A DNA stretch of 64,000 nucleotides from Glandiceps talaboti (taxonomy: Eukaryota; Hemichordata; Enteropneusta; Spengelidae), in the NCBI RefSeq assembly GCF_964340395.1, contig NC_135550.1, forward strand, positions 124,001-188,000. Direction: 5' to 3'. A program made the translations under genes and the position numbers. A model generated the notes under the pieces. The model made no database searches and was not told where the DNA came from. It was given only the letters and a program-made list of their open reading frames with translations. Shown here one piece after another: positions 41,553 to 53,129 of this stretch (position 1 is the first letter of the stretch; each line of letters begins with the position of its first letter).

Positions 41553-42239
41553 CTATGGGAAGCCGTTCAGGCCAAAAGTATTTTTTTATTTTTGCTATAG
41601 TATTTTATATTTTTCGTACTTACAAACTAATTTTAACAGTTTATGTACTTTTATTCCATGTTCACATTATTTTAATTGAAATAAGTTTGCATTTATTTGA
41701 GAATATTGTTTTATTTTTCGTCAAACCAGAATTATTTTAAGGATTATATATAATTGAAAGTCAAAATGTATTTTTTTTAAATGTTTTTTATTTTATTTTT
41801 AAAATTTAAAAAAAAAAAATTTCAACTTTTTTTTTTCTTCCCAACTTTTTTTTTTCTTGGCCGAGTCTACTGACAAGCGCCTGTCACGAGTACGTCGTGC
41901 TCGTGACAGGCATGTCCTTCGACATCCATTACGACGTGTTTCGGCGTCAAATACACCTTCTCATTACCTTCGAAACTGGTCGCTCAAACATAATATCAGA
42001 TCTCAAAACTGTTAATTTACGTGTGATAGTATCTGTTTTTTTCCAACAACCGCGACTTCAGCCGCGTACGATCCATGTGCAACGGGTAAAGGTATTTCGT
42101 ACGAGCGCACATGTTGACGTCGACCTGCTGTATTACATATGTAGACGTGTTGTTCTCAACTTTTCATGATACATGCATTTGTACTCAGAACACCAAGAGA
42201 ATGTATACTACAATGTACGATGAAGTAAACTGAATCTTT

Positions 42240-42260
42240 ACAACAACAACAACAACAACA

Positions 42261-42291
<31 letters not shown>

Positions 42292-42313
42292 AGACGACGA
42301 CGACGACGACGGC

Positions 42314-42346
<33 letters not shown>

Positions 42347-42352
42347 AACAAG
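42240..42352 (+). repeat. (CAA)n(CGA)n(GAT)n trinucleotide repeat
   Basis: Consecutive ACA, ACG and ATG repeats in the middle of the TIR element. The reverse-complement equivalent is at 23645-23715. Confidence 0.95.
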
Positions 42353-42437
42353 GCGATAAAAGCTGGTTTAGTTTGATATGTAATATAGCAGGTCGACGTC
42401 AACATGTGCGCTCGTACAAGAAGTCCTAGTACTAGTA

Positions 42438-42901
42438 GGCTTTCTAGTCAATTGGACCCCTCGTCAATTGGACCCTAGTCAATTGGACCCCTAACCAAAT
42501 GAACCCTCGTCGTAACCAATGTAAGTTGTTCAGGGATATTTGACACAATCCAGAAACATTATTATTAAGAAATAGATAGCACAAATACGAGTGTAGTCTG
42601 TTTGCAGTTTGGGTGTGGGAAAGGTATCCACCGTAACATTAACAAGAGTAAAGTGTAGAACGGGAGCAGTCTTGCGCTGGAGTCTTGCGAACCATACATC
42701 CATGTGGGTTAAAACGAACTACAGATTCACAGTGTGCATTAAATGAGACCAAACTTTTATCAATGAAGCAATGAAAGTCACCAGTTGCAATTGATAAATT
42801 TCCTTGCCTCAGGCATAGTCCCTACACTCGGCGAGGGTTCATTTGGTTAGGGTCCAATTGACTAGGGTCCAATTGACGAGGGGTCCAATTGACCTGTTTC
42901 C
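42438..42901. mobile_element. 464-bp MITE with internal GTCAATTGGACCC repeats, 9-bp target duplication
   Basis: Flanked by GTACTAGTA on both sides (42429-42437, 42902-42910). The ends are inverted: three tandem TCAATTGGACCCC-type units followed by CTAACCAAATGAACCCTCG at the left, and their reverse complement at 42830-42893. Uninterrupted copies of the host TIR element lack it. An 8-9 bp duplication suggests a Mutator- or hAT-type transposase in trans. Non-coding interior. Confidence 0.9.
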
Positions 42902-43662
42902 GTACTAGTACCTGACTGACCCATTGGAAATACGCGTTCGCTTTTCCTCACGTTTTTGTTCCTAAAGCTGTTTTGTAGTGTACCATCTTATTTCAATTCT
43001 GGTCAGTTTCATGCAACAAACTTTAGTTGTTTTAGATTAACCACCTTTACCCTTTGCACATGGATCGTGTCCTACGTACTACATCATGTAATACTAGTAC
43101 ATCATACATGCGGTCATAACCTTAACGTGACGGTGTACACATGTGTGTACGCGGCTGAAGTCGCGGTTGTTGGAAAAAAACAGATACTATCACACGTAAA
43201 TTAAAAGTTTTGAGATCTGATATAATGTTTGAGCGACCAATTTCGAAGGTAATGAGAAGGTGTATTTGACGCCGAAACACGTCGTAATGGATGTCGAAGG
43301 ACATGCCTGTCACGAGCATGACGTACTCGTGACAGGCGCTTGTCAGTAGACTCGGCCAAAAAAAAAAAGTTGGGAAGAAAAAAAAAAGTTGAAATTTTTT
43401 TTTTTTAAATTTTAAAAATAAAATAAAAAACATTAACAAAAAATATATTTTGACTTTTCAATTATATATAATCCTTAAAATAATTCTGGTTTGACGAAAA
43501 ATAAAACAATTTTCTCAAATAAATGCAAACTTATATCAATTAAAATAATGTGAACATGGAATAAAAGTACATAAACTGTTAAGATTAGTTTGTAAGTACG
43601 AAAAATATAAAATACTATAGCAAAAATAAAAAAATACTTTTGGCCTGAACGGCTTCCCATAC

Positions 43663-44601
43663 GGGGCCTTACCTTATATGGAAAGATTTCTTTTATAAAG
43701 GCTCTAGTTGTGTCACAATTTACTTATCTTTTCATGGCTCTCCCTTCTCCCAGTTCCATTCAAATGGTGTTGTTTTCGTTAATGATCTTATAGACGTGGA
43801 AAGTAAATTTTATTCTTTTGTTTATTTTACAAGAATTTATGGTAATATTTGCACAAATCATGAATATAACCAACTGTGTTATCAGCTGTACCCCAATTTT
43901 GGAAAAGGTTACTTGCTAAGGAGGGTATTCCAAAGCTACAAGTGTGTCTTCCTAAGTTTCGAAACACAAAGTGTCTGTCCGATAAGAAAATTAATAGGGA
44001 TATGTATAATTATTTTCTGAATACTATTGCTGCCAGTGATATCCCTTTACACATTGTTCGCTACTGGCATGATATTCTTGACATTCCAATACCAATGTCT
44101 ACCTTACTTGTTCTTCCATTTAAAGTTACAATTGATGTGGAATTGAGATATTTTCAATATAAATTGATCATGAAGATTTTACGTACAAACAAATTATTAT
44201 TCACTTGGGGCATTGTAGACTCACCTTTATGTACTTTTTGTAATGAGGTTGTAGAAGATTACTATCATCTCTTTTGGGATTGTACGCATGTAAGCAAGTT
44301 TTGGATTTCAGTTAAAGAAGGGTATTTTTCATTAACGCATACTCAGTTGCCTCTTAACGCACTTTATTGTATTCTTGGTATCTTGGAAGGTGTTACTGTA
44401 TTGGATAATTTCGTTTTTCTTTTGGTACGTTATTTTATTTTCAAATGTAAATATAGTAACTCAATCCCACGGATTGAAGCTTTTAAGAAATACTTTAGAT
44501 ATACTTACAAGATTGAGGAAAAAATTGCAACATCAACAGGCAAAATAGGTTTACATTTACGAAAGTGGGGTGTTTTTGTGGAATATTTTGAAGAAATGTA
44601 G
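43663..44601 (+). pseudogene. L1-like LINE, C-terminal part
   Basis: Continues the RT polyprotein: thumb region LPSPSSIQMVLF, a frameshift near 43790-43880, then an open frame to the stop at 44599-44601 with ELRYFQYKLIMKILRTNKLL, FTWGIVDSPLCTFCNEVVED and YYHLFWDCTHVSKFW. The C-x2-C...H-x4-C pattern is the usual C-terminal zinc knuckle of L1/Tx1 elements. A 3' UTR of about 100 nt and an A-rich tail follow. Confidence 0.9.
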
Positions 44602-44706
44602 GTTTGTTTAGTACTTTTTTCTATTTCTTTTCTTTCTTTTCTTAGTACTTTCTGCTCTGTATCTTTTTTTCTTTAATTAATAAAAAAAATTAAAATTAAA
44701 AAATAA

Positions 44707-45109
44707 GGTGGGTGACAGCCATGCAAATGTATTTGTGTATGCTTTCCCCTGTCTGTCTGTATATCTCGCTTTCTCTCTTCTAACCACAGGGAGCAGTGAG
44801 CATGTGATTGATGGATCAATCGATTGATTGATTGATTGGTCGATTTGTTGATTGATTTATTATTTGCTTGAATGATAGATCGATTGAATGATTAATTTTT
44901 GTGGTGAAATAACATTTATTGTGTGTGTGATATTGATCAATTGACTCATTGATTTTTATGGTGGTATAAACATTTCTGCTTTCCCTGGCTACTTTTCTCT
45001 CTTTTAGCTGTATATATTTATTTGTTTATTGATTAGATAAAAATCAGTCTATAAATCGATTAATAAATAAATCAATTACATGCTCGCTGCTCCATGTAAT
45101 GGTACATAA
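44707..45109. other. Non-coding, ATTG-rich
   Basis: Loose GATT/ATTG repeats at 44820-44905 and AT-rich DNA with no gene. Confidence 0.5.
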
Positions 45110-45640
45110 TGATATGTTTGCACTATATAAAGCTATATTCGGAATATATAAAGATATGGTCACATCATATAACGATGTACACGTATCATAGAATAAAATG
45201 TTCACATCATATAATGATATGTTTGCATAATATAATAATGTACTCGTATCATATATAATGAAATGTTTGCATCACATAATGATATATTCGCATCATATAA
45301 GGACAGAACTGGTCAATATATTGTATTTTTTAAGACAGTTGCGGCTTTCCATATTATATATCGCCGTCTCATGTGACTTAATACTTCAAGACTGAAGGTT
45401 GAGTTTGGTGTAAACTGAATGATGTAACCATGAAATTACAACTGCCTGTTAGTGTTTGATAGATTACTACTGACATGTGGTGTTCACCCTTTCCCCAGCT
45501 TGAGATATATAGTATATCAATAAATTGCACGGACAGCGGTTAACGTGTCATTAGCTAGATTTTCGATTGAATTTGTCCATTTGACCAATATGGTGGAGAG
45601 AGATCATAGAAAACGACCATTTACTAGACTATCCCTATAC
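45110..45640 (-). repeat. Inverted copy of the repeat at 9981-10300, with minisatellite remnants
   Basis: Contains ATCATATAATGATATG-type units at 45110-45300, then TCAATATATTGTATTTTTTA and TTAAGACAGTTGCGGCTTTC, and at 45595-45620 AGAGATCATAGAAAACGACC. This is the same order, reversed, as at 10.0-10.3 kb. The copy is diverged and has far fewer minisatellite units. Confidence 0.7.
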
Positions 45641-46440
45641 TATATGGGAATTGTGAGCTCTACTAAGTAAGTAGAACTCAAATTGACAATGGTGCAAGTG
45701 TTGATTAAAATATACAGATTGGGTCTACAGGTAAGGTGATAATTATTAACTAATCTGACAATAAAACTTGAAGTTTCAATTACTCAGAGAGTGCATCAAT
45801 GTCGCTGTACTTGTAACATACTCTCATGTGCATGGATTATTTACATGTGATATAGAAACATACAACAGTAATGTGAAAATAGGCAATTGACAATTCAATT
45901 GGCACGTTCGACTGATGCATAGCACTGTACATCTTACAGGTTATGGTATTTCATACCTCTTGTTAAGTGCTCTTTCGTGATCTTGTTACATCGACAACAG
46001 TTTAGGGAGTCACTACCCCAAGACAAAATGAATGTTTATCTATCTTTTTACATAGATTACTTGATGCCATTGCAACCAGCTATCAATGCAACATTTCCAC
46101 CAGGTGAGTCTGTTTCTAGTTGTATATATCAATATTTTAAAGATGAATTACATGCTGCTTGCTAGCTTTTACATTAACTACATCATAAATGACATATTGC
46201 TGTATTCCAAACAGACTTTCCAACAGGTGATGGTACGGATCCATGTTATACTCCGGACTATACTTCCTCAGATCAGGTGCGTACCAAATTGTCATTCATA
46301 AAGTTTTATCAGTTGTCTTTGCCCAAGGAGATGCTTCGTTCGCTCACACTGTTAGTTCCGTGAAGTACGAGTCCTTCAACTATACGTTTCTATGGAGAGT
46401 ACCTATCTATACAATGACCATAGAGGGATTGAGGTAGCTA
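45641..46440. other. Non-coding, no recognisable feature
   Basis: No reading frame with family features. A duplicated motif TTTCCA(C/A)CAGGTGA occurs at about 46094 and 46215. Confidence 0.4.
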
Positions 46441-46810
46441 GGAAACCTTTCAAAATGATCGATGAATGCTTTACAACAATATATGGAAGTATCTGTTATT
46501 AACAAAGAAGATCCATTATTACATTTGAATCAATACACAACAACCATTATTATAAACCAAATAGTGTATGAATTAATTGAATTAAAAGGTTTAAATATTA
46601 TGAAACATTAAAGGTCACCTTTGAAAAGTAAATTGATAATGATAAATTCACTTATAAAACTGCTTATTTCAACAGTAATGTATTAAGAGTATCAAATATC
46701 AAAGTAGCACAAATAATTACTAATATTAATTAATAAATAATAAATAGGTGCATACATTGAGTTCAGTGGTCAAAACCGAGTGGTATACCATTCCCAGGGG
46801 TGGTTCATCG

Positions 46811-47047
46811 CTATTATATTATACAAGTATATTGAAAATATCAGAAACAAGATAAGACACAACATTTTCTGGTTTCATTTGCGCCCCCATCCCTGCATGG
46901 ACTACAACATTCATAGACGAACAGTGTACATCAAAATTTTGACGCGTGCCAACTGTGTATTATTGCTCATTTAGACGCACTAGTTCGATGCCTAGACCAA
47001 TCAGATCTCTCGATTTGCGCCATCAATGTAGTGGTATAATATAATAG
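46811..47047. mobile_element. 237-bp inverted-repeat insertion in the polymerase relic
   Basis: CTATTATATTATAC at 46811-46824 and its exact reverse complement GTATAATATAATAG at 47034-47047 bracket sequence unlike the surrounding polymerase remains (locally more GC, with GCGCCCCCATCCC). A small MITE is the likely explanation; a target duplication is not clear. Confidence 0.45.
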
Positions 47048-47595
47048 ATAATATAGATAACTATTATATTAATATTAACAAATATCAACCACTGAAGGGC
47101 TCATCACAGAATTCTGTGACAGGAATTATTAATATCCAAAATTATGACAATGAATATTTTCTGTTGTGTCATATACAACACTTGAATCCACAAAACAAGA
47201 ATTCACAAAGAATTCAAAAAGTCGATAACGAATTTATTAAAACATTAGATTATATTTGAGTTGATTTCCCAGTATCACAGAAACATTATCATAAAATAGA
47301 ATACAGAATGATATTAGTATTAATATGTTTGGATAGGATGATAAACAACCATGTCCAATTTATGTATCAATAAAAGATTATAACAATCATATGGACCTAT
47401 TTTTGATATCAGAAAAATGAAACATAGCATTTTACAGTCTTATGAAAGACTTTAACCGGTTTATATTTAATCAAACAAATCATTCCAATAAAAAAACACT
47501 TCTGTACATACTGTTTACAATGGTTTAGTTCCAATAAAGTACTCAATAAGCATGAAGATAATTGTATAATAGTAAATGGTAAACAAGCTATAAAA

Positions 47596-49368
47596 ATGCC
47601 ACCAAAAGGTATGTTGAAGTTTACTAATTTCCACAAGCAACTGAATGTATCTATTGTGATTTATGCAGATTTCGAAGCCATCACAGAAACAATAACCACA
47701 GTAACACCGAATACTGATAAATCATACACAAACAAATATCAGAAACATACTGACTGCAGCTATGGTTATAGGCTTGTATGTTATGATAAGTATAGCAAAG
47801 CTGTTGAAATATACAGAGGACCAAATGCAGTTAACAAGTTTATGAAAAGAGTACTTGAGCTAAATAGTATTAATGTTAACAAAGCAGTAGGACCTGACCT
47901 TCTATCTGGTATCATTCTCAAGGCATGTTCTCATGAACTTGCCACTCCATTATGCATACTTTTCAACAGGTCTTTAAATTTGGGTGTCTTTCCCACAGCA
48001 TTTAAAGTCGCAAATGTCACGCCAGTTTTTAAATCCGGTGACAAGTCAAAGGTAGTTAACTACCGTCCAATATCTCTCCTACCATTAGTATCTAAAGTTT
48101 TTGAGAGATTAGTGTATGCCCACCTTTTCCCCCATATTCGGGAACATATTTCAGAATCCCAACATGGTTTTATGAAAGGTAGATCCACTCAAACCAATTT
48201 TGTAAATTATATTGACTTTATTACAGATGCTATTGATAACAAATTACAGGTAGATAGCATTTATACAGACTTTAGTAAAGCTTTTGACACTGTATCACAT
48301 ACTTTACTGTCACACAAACTGAGCGCATATGGTTTCTCTGGCAATGTTATGTCCTGGCTTTCATCTTACCTCCAAAATAGAACACAACGTGTAGTTATAA
48401 ATGGTCACATGTCATCACCTTGTGACGTCACTTCAGGTGTGCCTCAAGGCTCCCTGATTGGGCCACTTTTGTTTATTCTGTTCGTCAATGATATGCCAGA
48501 CATTGTCAACAGTCATGGGTCATCATTGTGCTCAATGTATGCTGACGATGCCAAAATATATCGCATAGTTAGAACACAAGATGATTGTATTTCTCTTCAA
48601 ACAGACATTAATAATGTCTACAAATGGTGTAATACATGGAAATTGAAGCTCAATGTGGGGAAGTGTAATGTAATCACATTTAGTAACAAAAAGAAACTGA
48701 TTACATACAATTACAATATTGCTGATAGTCCCCTTGTTCGTGTTCATAGTATCAAAGATCTTGGTATTCTACTTTCTTCACAGATGTCTTTTAACACCCA
48801 TATTGATAGTATTGTCAGGAAAGCTTTTAGAATGATGGGTTTTATCAAACGTACATGTGCCAATTTTTCCAACATTTCTACATTAGGATCTTTATATGTG
48901 ACCCATGTTAGAAGCCATCTTGAGTACTGCAGTGTAATTTGGTCACCATGGCAAGTAACTCAAATTGATAAAATCGAACGTGTACAGCAGAAATTTATTA
49001 AATTTTTATGTTTTAAATCAAATGTGCAATATACTTCAATAGATTACCATTCACTATGTGCTAGGTTTAAGCTTCCCCCACTGGTGAGGAGGCGAAAGTT
49101 TTTAGATGCTATTTTTGTTTACAAACTGGTCAATTCACGCTATAATTGTCCATCCATTTTGTACAAGGTTTGTTTTAATGTACAGAGCAGACAGTTACGT
49201 AATAACCATATCTTTCGCATCAGTGCCTCCAGAGTAAATCTGAGAAAATATTCCCCAATTTTAAGATGTTTAACCACTTGTAATGACGTTTTTAAAGCAA
49301 ATCCAAACATAGATTTATTTAGTCCTGTTTCCGCCTTTTGGCGTGTGCTTCAGGCTGCGTGTTTTTAA
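47596..49368 (+). pseudogene. Chimeric 590-codon frame: PolB exonuclease fragment fused to LINE RT
   Basis: About the first 88 codons (from MPPKGMLKFTNFHKQLNVSI to NAVNKFMKRVLE) are Polinton PolB, including the Exo I motif YADFE. The remaining about 500 codons are a LINE reverse transcriptase: NVNKAVGPDLLSGIILKACS, NYRPISLLPLVSKVFERLVY, motif A YTDFSKAFDTVSH, SGVPQGSLIGPLLFILFVND, motif C YADDAKIY and C-terminal RSHLEYCSVIWSPWQ. The join is near 47860 and in frame without any stop. It is most simply a 5'-truncated LINE insertion that happens to preserve the frame. No sign of a promoter or a host role. Confidence 0.85.
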
Positions 49369-49544
49369 TAATTTTTCCTGTTTTGTTGTTTTTATTTCTG
49401 TGTTTGCCTTTTATGTCATGTCACTTCTGTTATTGCTACCCTTGTTTTATCTTTTTAGTGCTTGTTTTTCCTTATTTGTTTTTAAAGGTGCCTGTAAATG
49501 GGCTTTATGCCCGTTGGTTTACCTGAATAAATAAATAAATAAAA
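47862..49544 (+). mobile_element. 5'-truncated Jockey/CR1-like LINE
   Basis: Contains a complete RT core and C-terminal region in one open frame, stop at 49366-49368, about 160 nt of 3' UTR and an (AATA)n tail (49523-49544). Just before the tail is a hairpin: GTAAATGGGC (49493) with GCCCGTTGGTTTAC (49509), the type of 3' structure used for template recognition. The 5' end lies within the RT fingers; endonuclease and ORF1 are absent. Clade assignment is tentative. Confidence 0.85.
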
Positions 49545-51150
49545 AGTTAGATATTGCATAAGATGAAAAACAAAATTACCAAACTATATGGATTTTTACA
49601 GTATTTTAAATGATAGTAATATTACTAAGGATCAATATAATCATGCAAAATTAATATGGAAAAACATTTAAAACTTAATATTTCATGATGTGTATTTAAA
49701 ATGTGATGTATTATTATTGGCAGATGTATTTGAATTTTAGTATGTAACAAATATTATAAATTAGACCCCTGTCATTATTTTACAAGCCTGGGTTGTCATG
49801 GGATAGTATGCTGAAATGACTAATATCAAATTGGAATTATTAACTGATATTAATAAGCATCAATTTATTGAAAATGGTATGCAGGGCAGAATTTCATATA
49901 TAGTACATAGATATGGTAAATCAAATAACAAATATATGAAAACATAACAAAAAAATACCTTCATAATATATTACTTATTTGGACATTAACAATCTATATG
50001 AATGGGTGATTAGTCAATATTTGGCAACAGGAAAATTCAAATGGTTGGATGTAAACAAAATTGATTTATCAAAATATAATAATGACAGCAAGAAAGGTAT
50101 TATATTAGAAGTTGATCTAGAATATCCAAAAAATTACATGATAAACACAATTCATTTCCATTATCACCTGAACAATTAGATATCATATATGCTTTCTGAA
50201 TATTGTCAAAAAATAAAACAAAAACATAATGTAAATATTGGAGGTGTAAAGCTTGCTCCAAATCTTATGAATAAAGAAAAATATGTTATACATTACAGAA
50301 ATCTACAATTATATTTCTCTCTTGGTTTAAAAATTATAAAAGTGCACAGAGTATTAGAATTTGATCAATCACCTTGGCTAAAAAGTATATAAATTTTAAC
50401 ACCGATAAAAGAACAATTGCTAAAAATATTTTTGAAAAAGACTTCCTCAAATCAGTGAACAACAATCAGTATTCGGCAAGACAATGGAAAATTTAAGGAA
50501 AGCTTTTGATGTAAAATTAATCACTAATACAAAACAACTACTGAAATACACATCAAAACCAACAGATGTGAATAGTAAAAATTTTGATAATAATTTATTA
50601 GCACTTCATAAGATTAAAGAATGTCTCACATTTCTAATTTACGTATGATTTCCACAAAATTATACATTGACAAAATACGATGATGCCCAGCTCTTATTTA
50701 CTGACACAGATGGTTTGATGTATGAAATTAAAACTGGTGACTTACATAATGACCTATGGAATATATTTGACAATTCAGCATAGCCTATAGATTCAGCATT
50801 CTATGATAATACAAATAAATAGGTAGTAGGAAAATTCAAAGATGAAACATCGAGAGTTCCTATCAAAGAATTTGTTGGTTTACATTCTAAAATGTACTCA
50901 TATATAAGAAATAATGATAATGGTGGTAACACAACTAAAGGAATAAAAAAGAATGTTGTCAAAAATAAAATAAGACATAGTAATTTTGTAGATACATTAT
51001 TCTATCATAAGCAGATGTATCACACAATGAAAACAATTAGATCATTTGGGTAGCTATACAATCAATAAATTTGTCATTAAGTTGTTTTTACAATAAATGA
51101 TATTTATTGAACGATGGTGTTACAAGCTATGCATATGTACATAACAAGAT

Positions 51151-51600
51151 TAACAGTGCCTGAAAACACCTTCCAAAATATACGATTGAATGTTATCAGG
51201 GAATTGATACTCAGCTAAATACGTCACACAGAAGTCCATTTAGTTGCATAGAGTTCTCTAACAAACACAGCAGCATTGTATTATAGTAAACCAACATTGA
51301 AAATACTTACATATATACCTTATTATGTTACTTCTAAGCGTTATTCTTAGGTCTGGACTCATTGGGGGGGGGTTAGGTTTGATGCCATTGGATGCTGGGT
51401 AGGAGGTGTAATAAAAGGTTCTGTTTTCATTATTCCATGTGCTGAGTAGAATTCTAAATATATAGTATATAAATTGTGAGGTGTCAGCACATGTTTTCCA
51501 TATGATGACTAAAATGTTCTGGCACCCTGATATGGTATACTATTTCGGTTTCGCAGTTTTAAGCACAACTGAACTGATAAGGTTCAGTAGTGCTATAGGC
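51151..51600. other. Non-coding
   Basis: AT-rich remains after the polymerase relic, with a short G run at 51364-51372. Possibly decayed Polinton sequence; nothing recognisable. Confidence 0.4.
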
Positions 51601-51613
51601 ATGGCAAAGTGTC

Positions 51614-52720
51614 TGTCTGTGTGTGTGTAAACAACTTAAAGTCCAAAACTGCTGGACCGATTGCTTTGATATTTGGTGGTCATGTTACTTCTGGTGTCTA
51701 GTTGGGAAATTGTTCAAATGAAAATGATTGCCTCAGAGATGTGGGTTTTGGGTTAAAAAACTTCCAAAGTCCAAAACTACTGGGCAGATCGGCATGGAAT
51801 TTGGTGGGAACAATCTTAGGGGTAATTCAATTAAAATTTGTTCATGACATGATGATTCCCTTAGTAATATGCAAATTAGGGCTAAAAATGCTCAGCAGAT
51901 TCGGCTGAAATTTAAGAGGGATGCATCTGTGAGTGTATAGATGAAGAAATATTAAGCATAAAATGTAAATTTTGGTCAAAAATTATATCTCAAAAAGTAC
52001 TTGGTCAATGAGACTGAAACTTGGTGAGATGTTTCTGGAAGTGTTATTCTGCAGATTTTCTTCAAAATATTTTGACACAATTGGCCCTAGCAACCATGAC
52101 CATGCCCTTAGCAACAACCAAATGGCAGTATATTTTGGTCAAATAACAACATCATCTGATAGGCAAGTGAGTAAACATTCAAAAAATGTATGCAAATTTC
52201 CTTAGCAACCATGACTACACCCATAGCAACAGCCAAACGGTTGTGTATTTAACAAAGATAACAGGGAACAGACAATTGAATAAACATTCTTAAATATGTT
52301 TGTAAATTTGCCTAGCAACACGACCACACCCATAGCAACAGACAAATAATCACAGGAAGTGAAAGACACATGAATAAACATTCAAAAAATGTATGCAAAT
52401 GTGCCTAGTAACAAGGCCATGTCCATAGCAACAGCCAAATGATCACATATATTATGAAGATTACAACAGGAATTGAAAGACAAATAAATGAAAACTTTAT
52501 GCACATGTGCCTAGCAACAAGACCATGCCCATAGCAACATCAAAATGATCACATATATTTCGAAGATAACAAGAGGATTAATAGACAAATGAATAAACAT
52601 TTAAAAATGTAGGCAAATGTATCTAGCAACATGACCACGCCCATAGTAGCCAAGTGATTGTGTATATTGCAAAGATACAATATGGTTGGCTAGGCAACTG
52701 GACAGCCATTCAGCAAATGA
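51614..52720 (+). repeat. Diverged ~105-115-bp tandem repeats
   Basis: From 52085 a unit with CCTAGCAACCATGACCATGC, CATAGCAACAGCCAAATG and ATCACATATAT recurs at about 52085, 52200, 52311, 52405, 52508 and 52621. Before it, 51614-52070 holds related but more diverged units (CCAAAACTGCTGGACCGATT, CCAAAACTACTGGGCAGATC, AGTACTTGGTCAATGAGACT). Pieces of this family are also found at 12.3 kb (GATTGCTTTGATATCTGGTG) and 60.55 kb (GGTGTCTAGTTGGGAAAT). Non-coding. Confidence 0.85.
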
Positions 52721-52847
52721 ACACCTATTGTTAGCATGGACTAGCATATGGATAAACAATTTTAAAAACTGTACAGTTGTGCTACAACGTTATTGGCGGT
52801 ATTTTTTACTTTAAGTCGTTTACATCCATACACACATCTCCACATAC

Positions 52848-52994
52848 ATGCATGCATGCATACATACATACATACATACATACATACATACATGCATGCA
52901 TGCATGCATGCATGCACGCATACATACATACATACACACATACATACATACATACATACATACATACATACATACATACATACATACATACATA
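52848..52994 (+). repeat. (CATA)n/(CATG)n microsatellite
   Basis: Pure tetranucleotide array with a CATG block in the middle (52890-52915). Gives long spurious frames on both strands. Confidence 0.98.
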
Positions 52995-53129
52995 GAGACA
53001 GACAGACATTTCTTGACGCCTATAGCAGATTGACCTAGTTGTGCTAAAACCACGTGAAATATTTCTTATTTATTATAATGTGGTGTATGCTTTTTAATAA
53101 ACAACTTATGGTGTACAAATGTCGAGATT

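Larger units (their letters stand above)
41553..43662 (+). mobile_element. CTATGGGAAGCC TIR transposon, complete copy with long TIRs
   Basis: The best reference copy of this family. Ends CTATGGGAAGCCGTTCAGGC / GCCTGAACGGCTTCCCATA. TIRs of over 500 bp, each with an AT-rich outer part and an inner hairpin (GCCTGTCACGAG, 9-nt loop, CTCGTGACAGGC). The middle holds trinucleotide repeats (42240-42350) and a 464-bp MITE. Length without the MITE is about 1.65 kb. Flanks GGGA (41549-41552) and GGGG (43663-43666) with the restored LINE frame W-R-G-R-G-L-T-L-Y-G-K suggest a 4-bp duplication with one mutation. No transposase gene, so non-autonomous; superfamily unknown. Confidence 0.9.
35936..44706 (+). 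mobile_element. L1/Tx1-like LINE cut by two later insertions
   Basis: Three coding parts in the right order: AP-type endonuclease (35936-36276), endonuclease end plus reverse transcriptase (39756-41552) and RT thumb/C-terminal zinc-knuckle part (43663-44601), then an AT-rich tail to about 44706 (TTAATTAATAAAAAAAATTA). The first gap is a Harbinger-like element (TTA duplication) and the second a CTATGGGAAGCC TIR element. Joining the flanks at these duplications restores uninterrupted coding across both gaps, so the order of events is secure. The 5' end is truncated within the endonuclease. Confidence 0.9.
46441..51150 (+). mobile_element. Second Polinton/Maverick relic (polymerase region only)
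   Basis: AT-rich degraded pPolB, a different subfamily from the one at 1-2413, with an insertion at 46811-47047 and a LINE at about 47862-49544. No capsid, integrase or ATPase gene remains next to it. Confidence 0.8.
46441..51150 (+). pseudogene. polB: Second Polinton DNA polymerase B, heavily degraded
   Basis: N-terminal part 46441-46740 and 47100-47860: KGLNIMKH/KYYETLKVTFEK region, INIQNYDNEYFLLCHIQHLN, PIYVSIKDYNNHMDLFLI, then the exonuclease motif IYADFEAITETITT (47656-47700). After the LINE the frame resumes at about 49545, with degraded sequence similar to the first copy (DCDLYL region), DINNLYEWVI (motif A, 49979), [33 protein letters not shown], and motif C LLFTDTDGLMYEI (50691-50729), which keeps both aspartates. 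C-terminal DGVTSYAYVHNKIN ends about 51150. Many stops and shifts. Confidence 0.8.

Noticed and set aside
52762-53053. Multiple overlapping open frames (Tyr-Ile-His-Thr or Met-Tyr-Val-Cys repeats)
   Set aside because: Translation of a (CATA)n/(CATG)n microsatellite.
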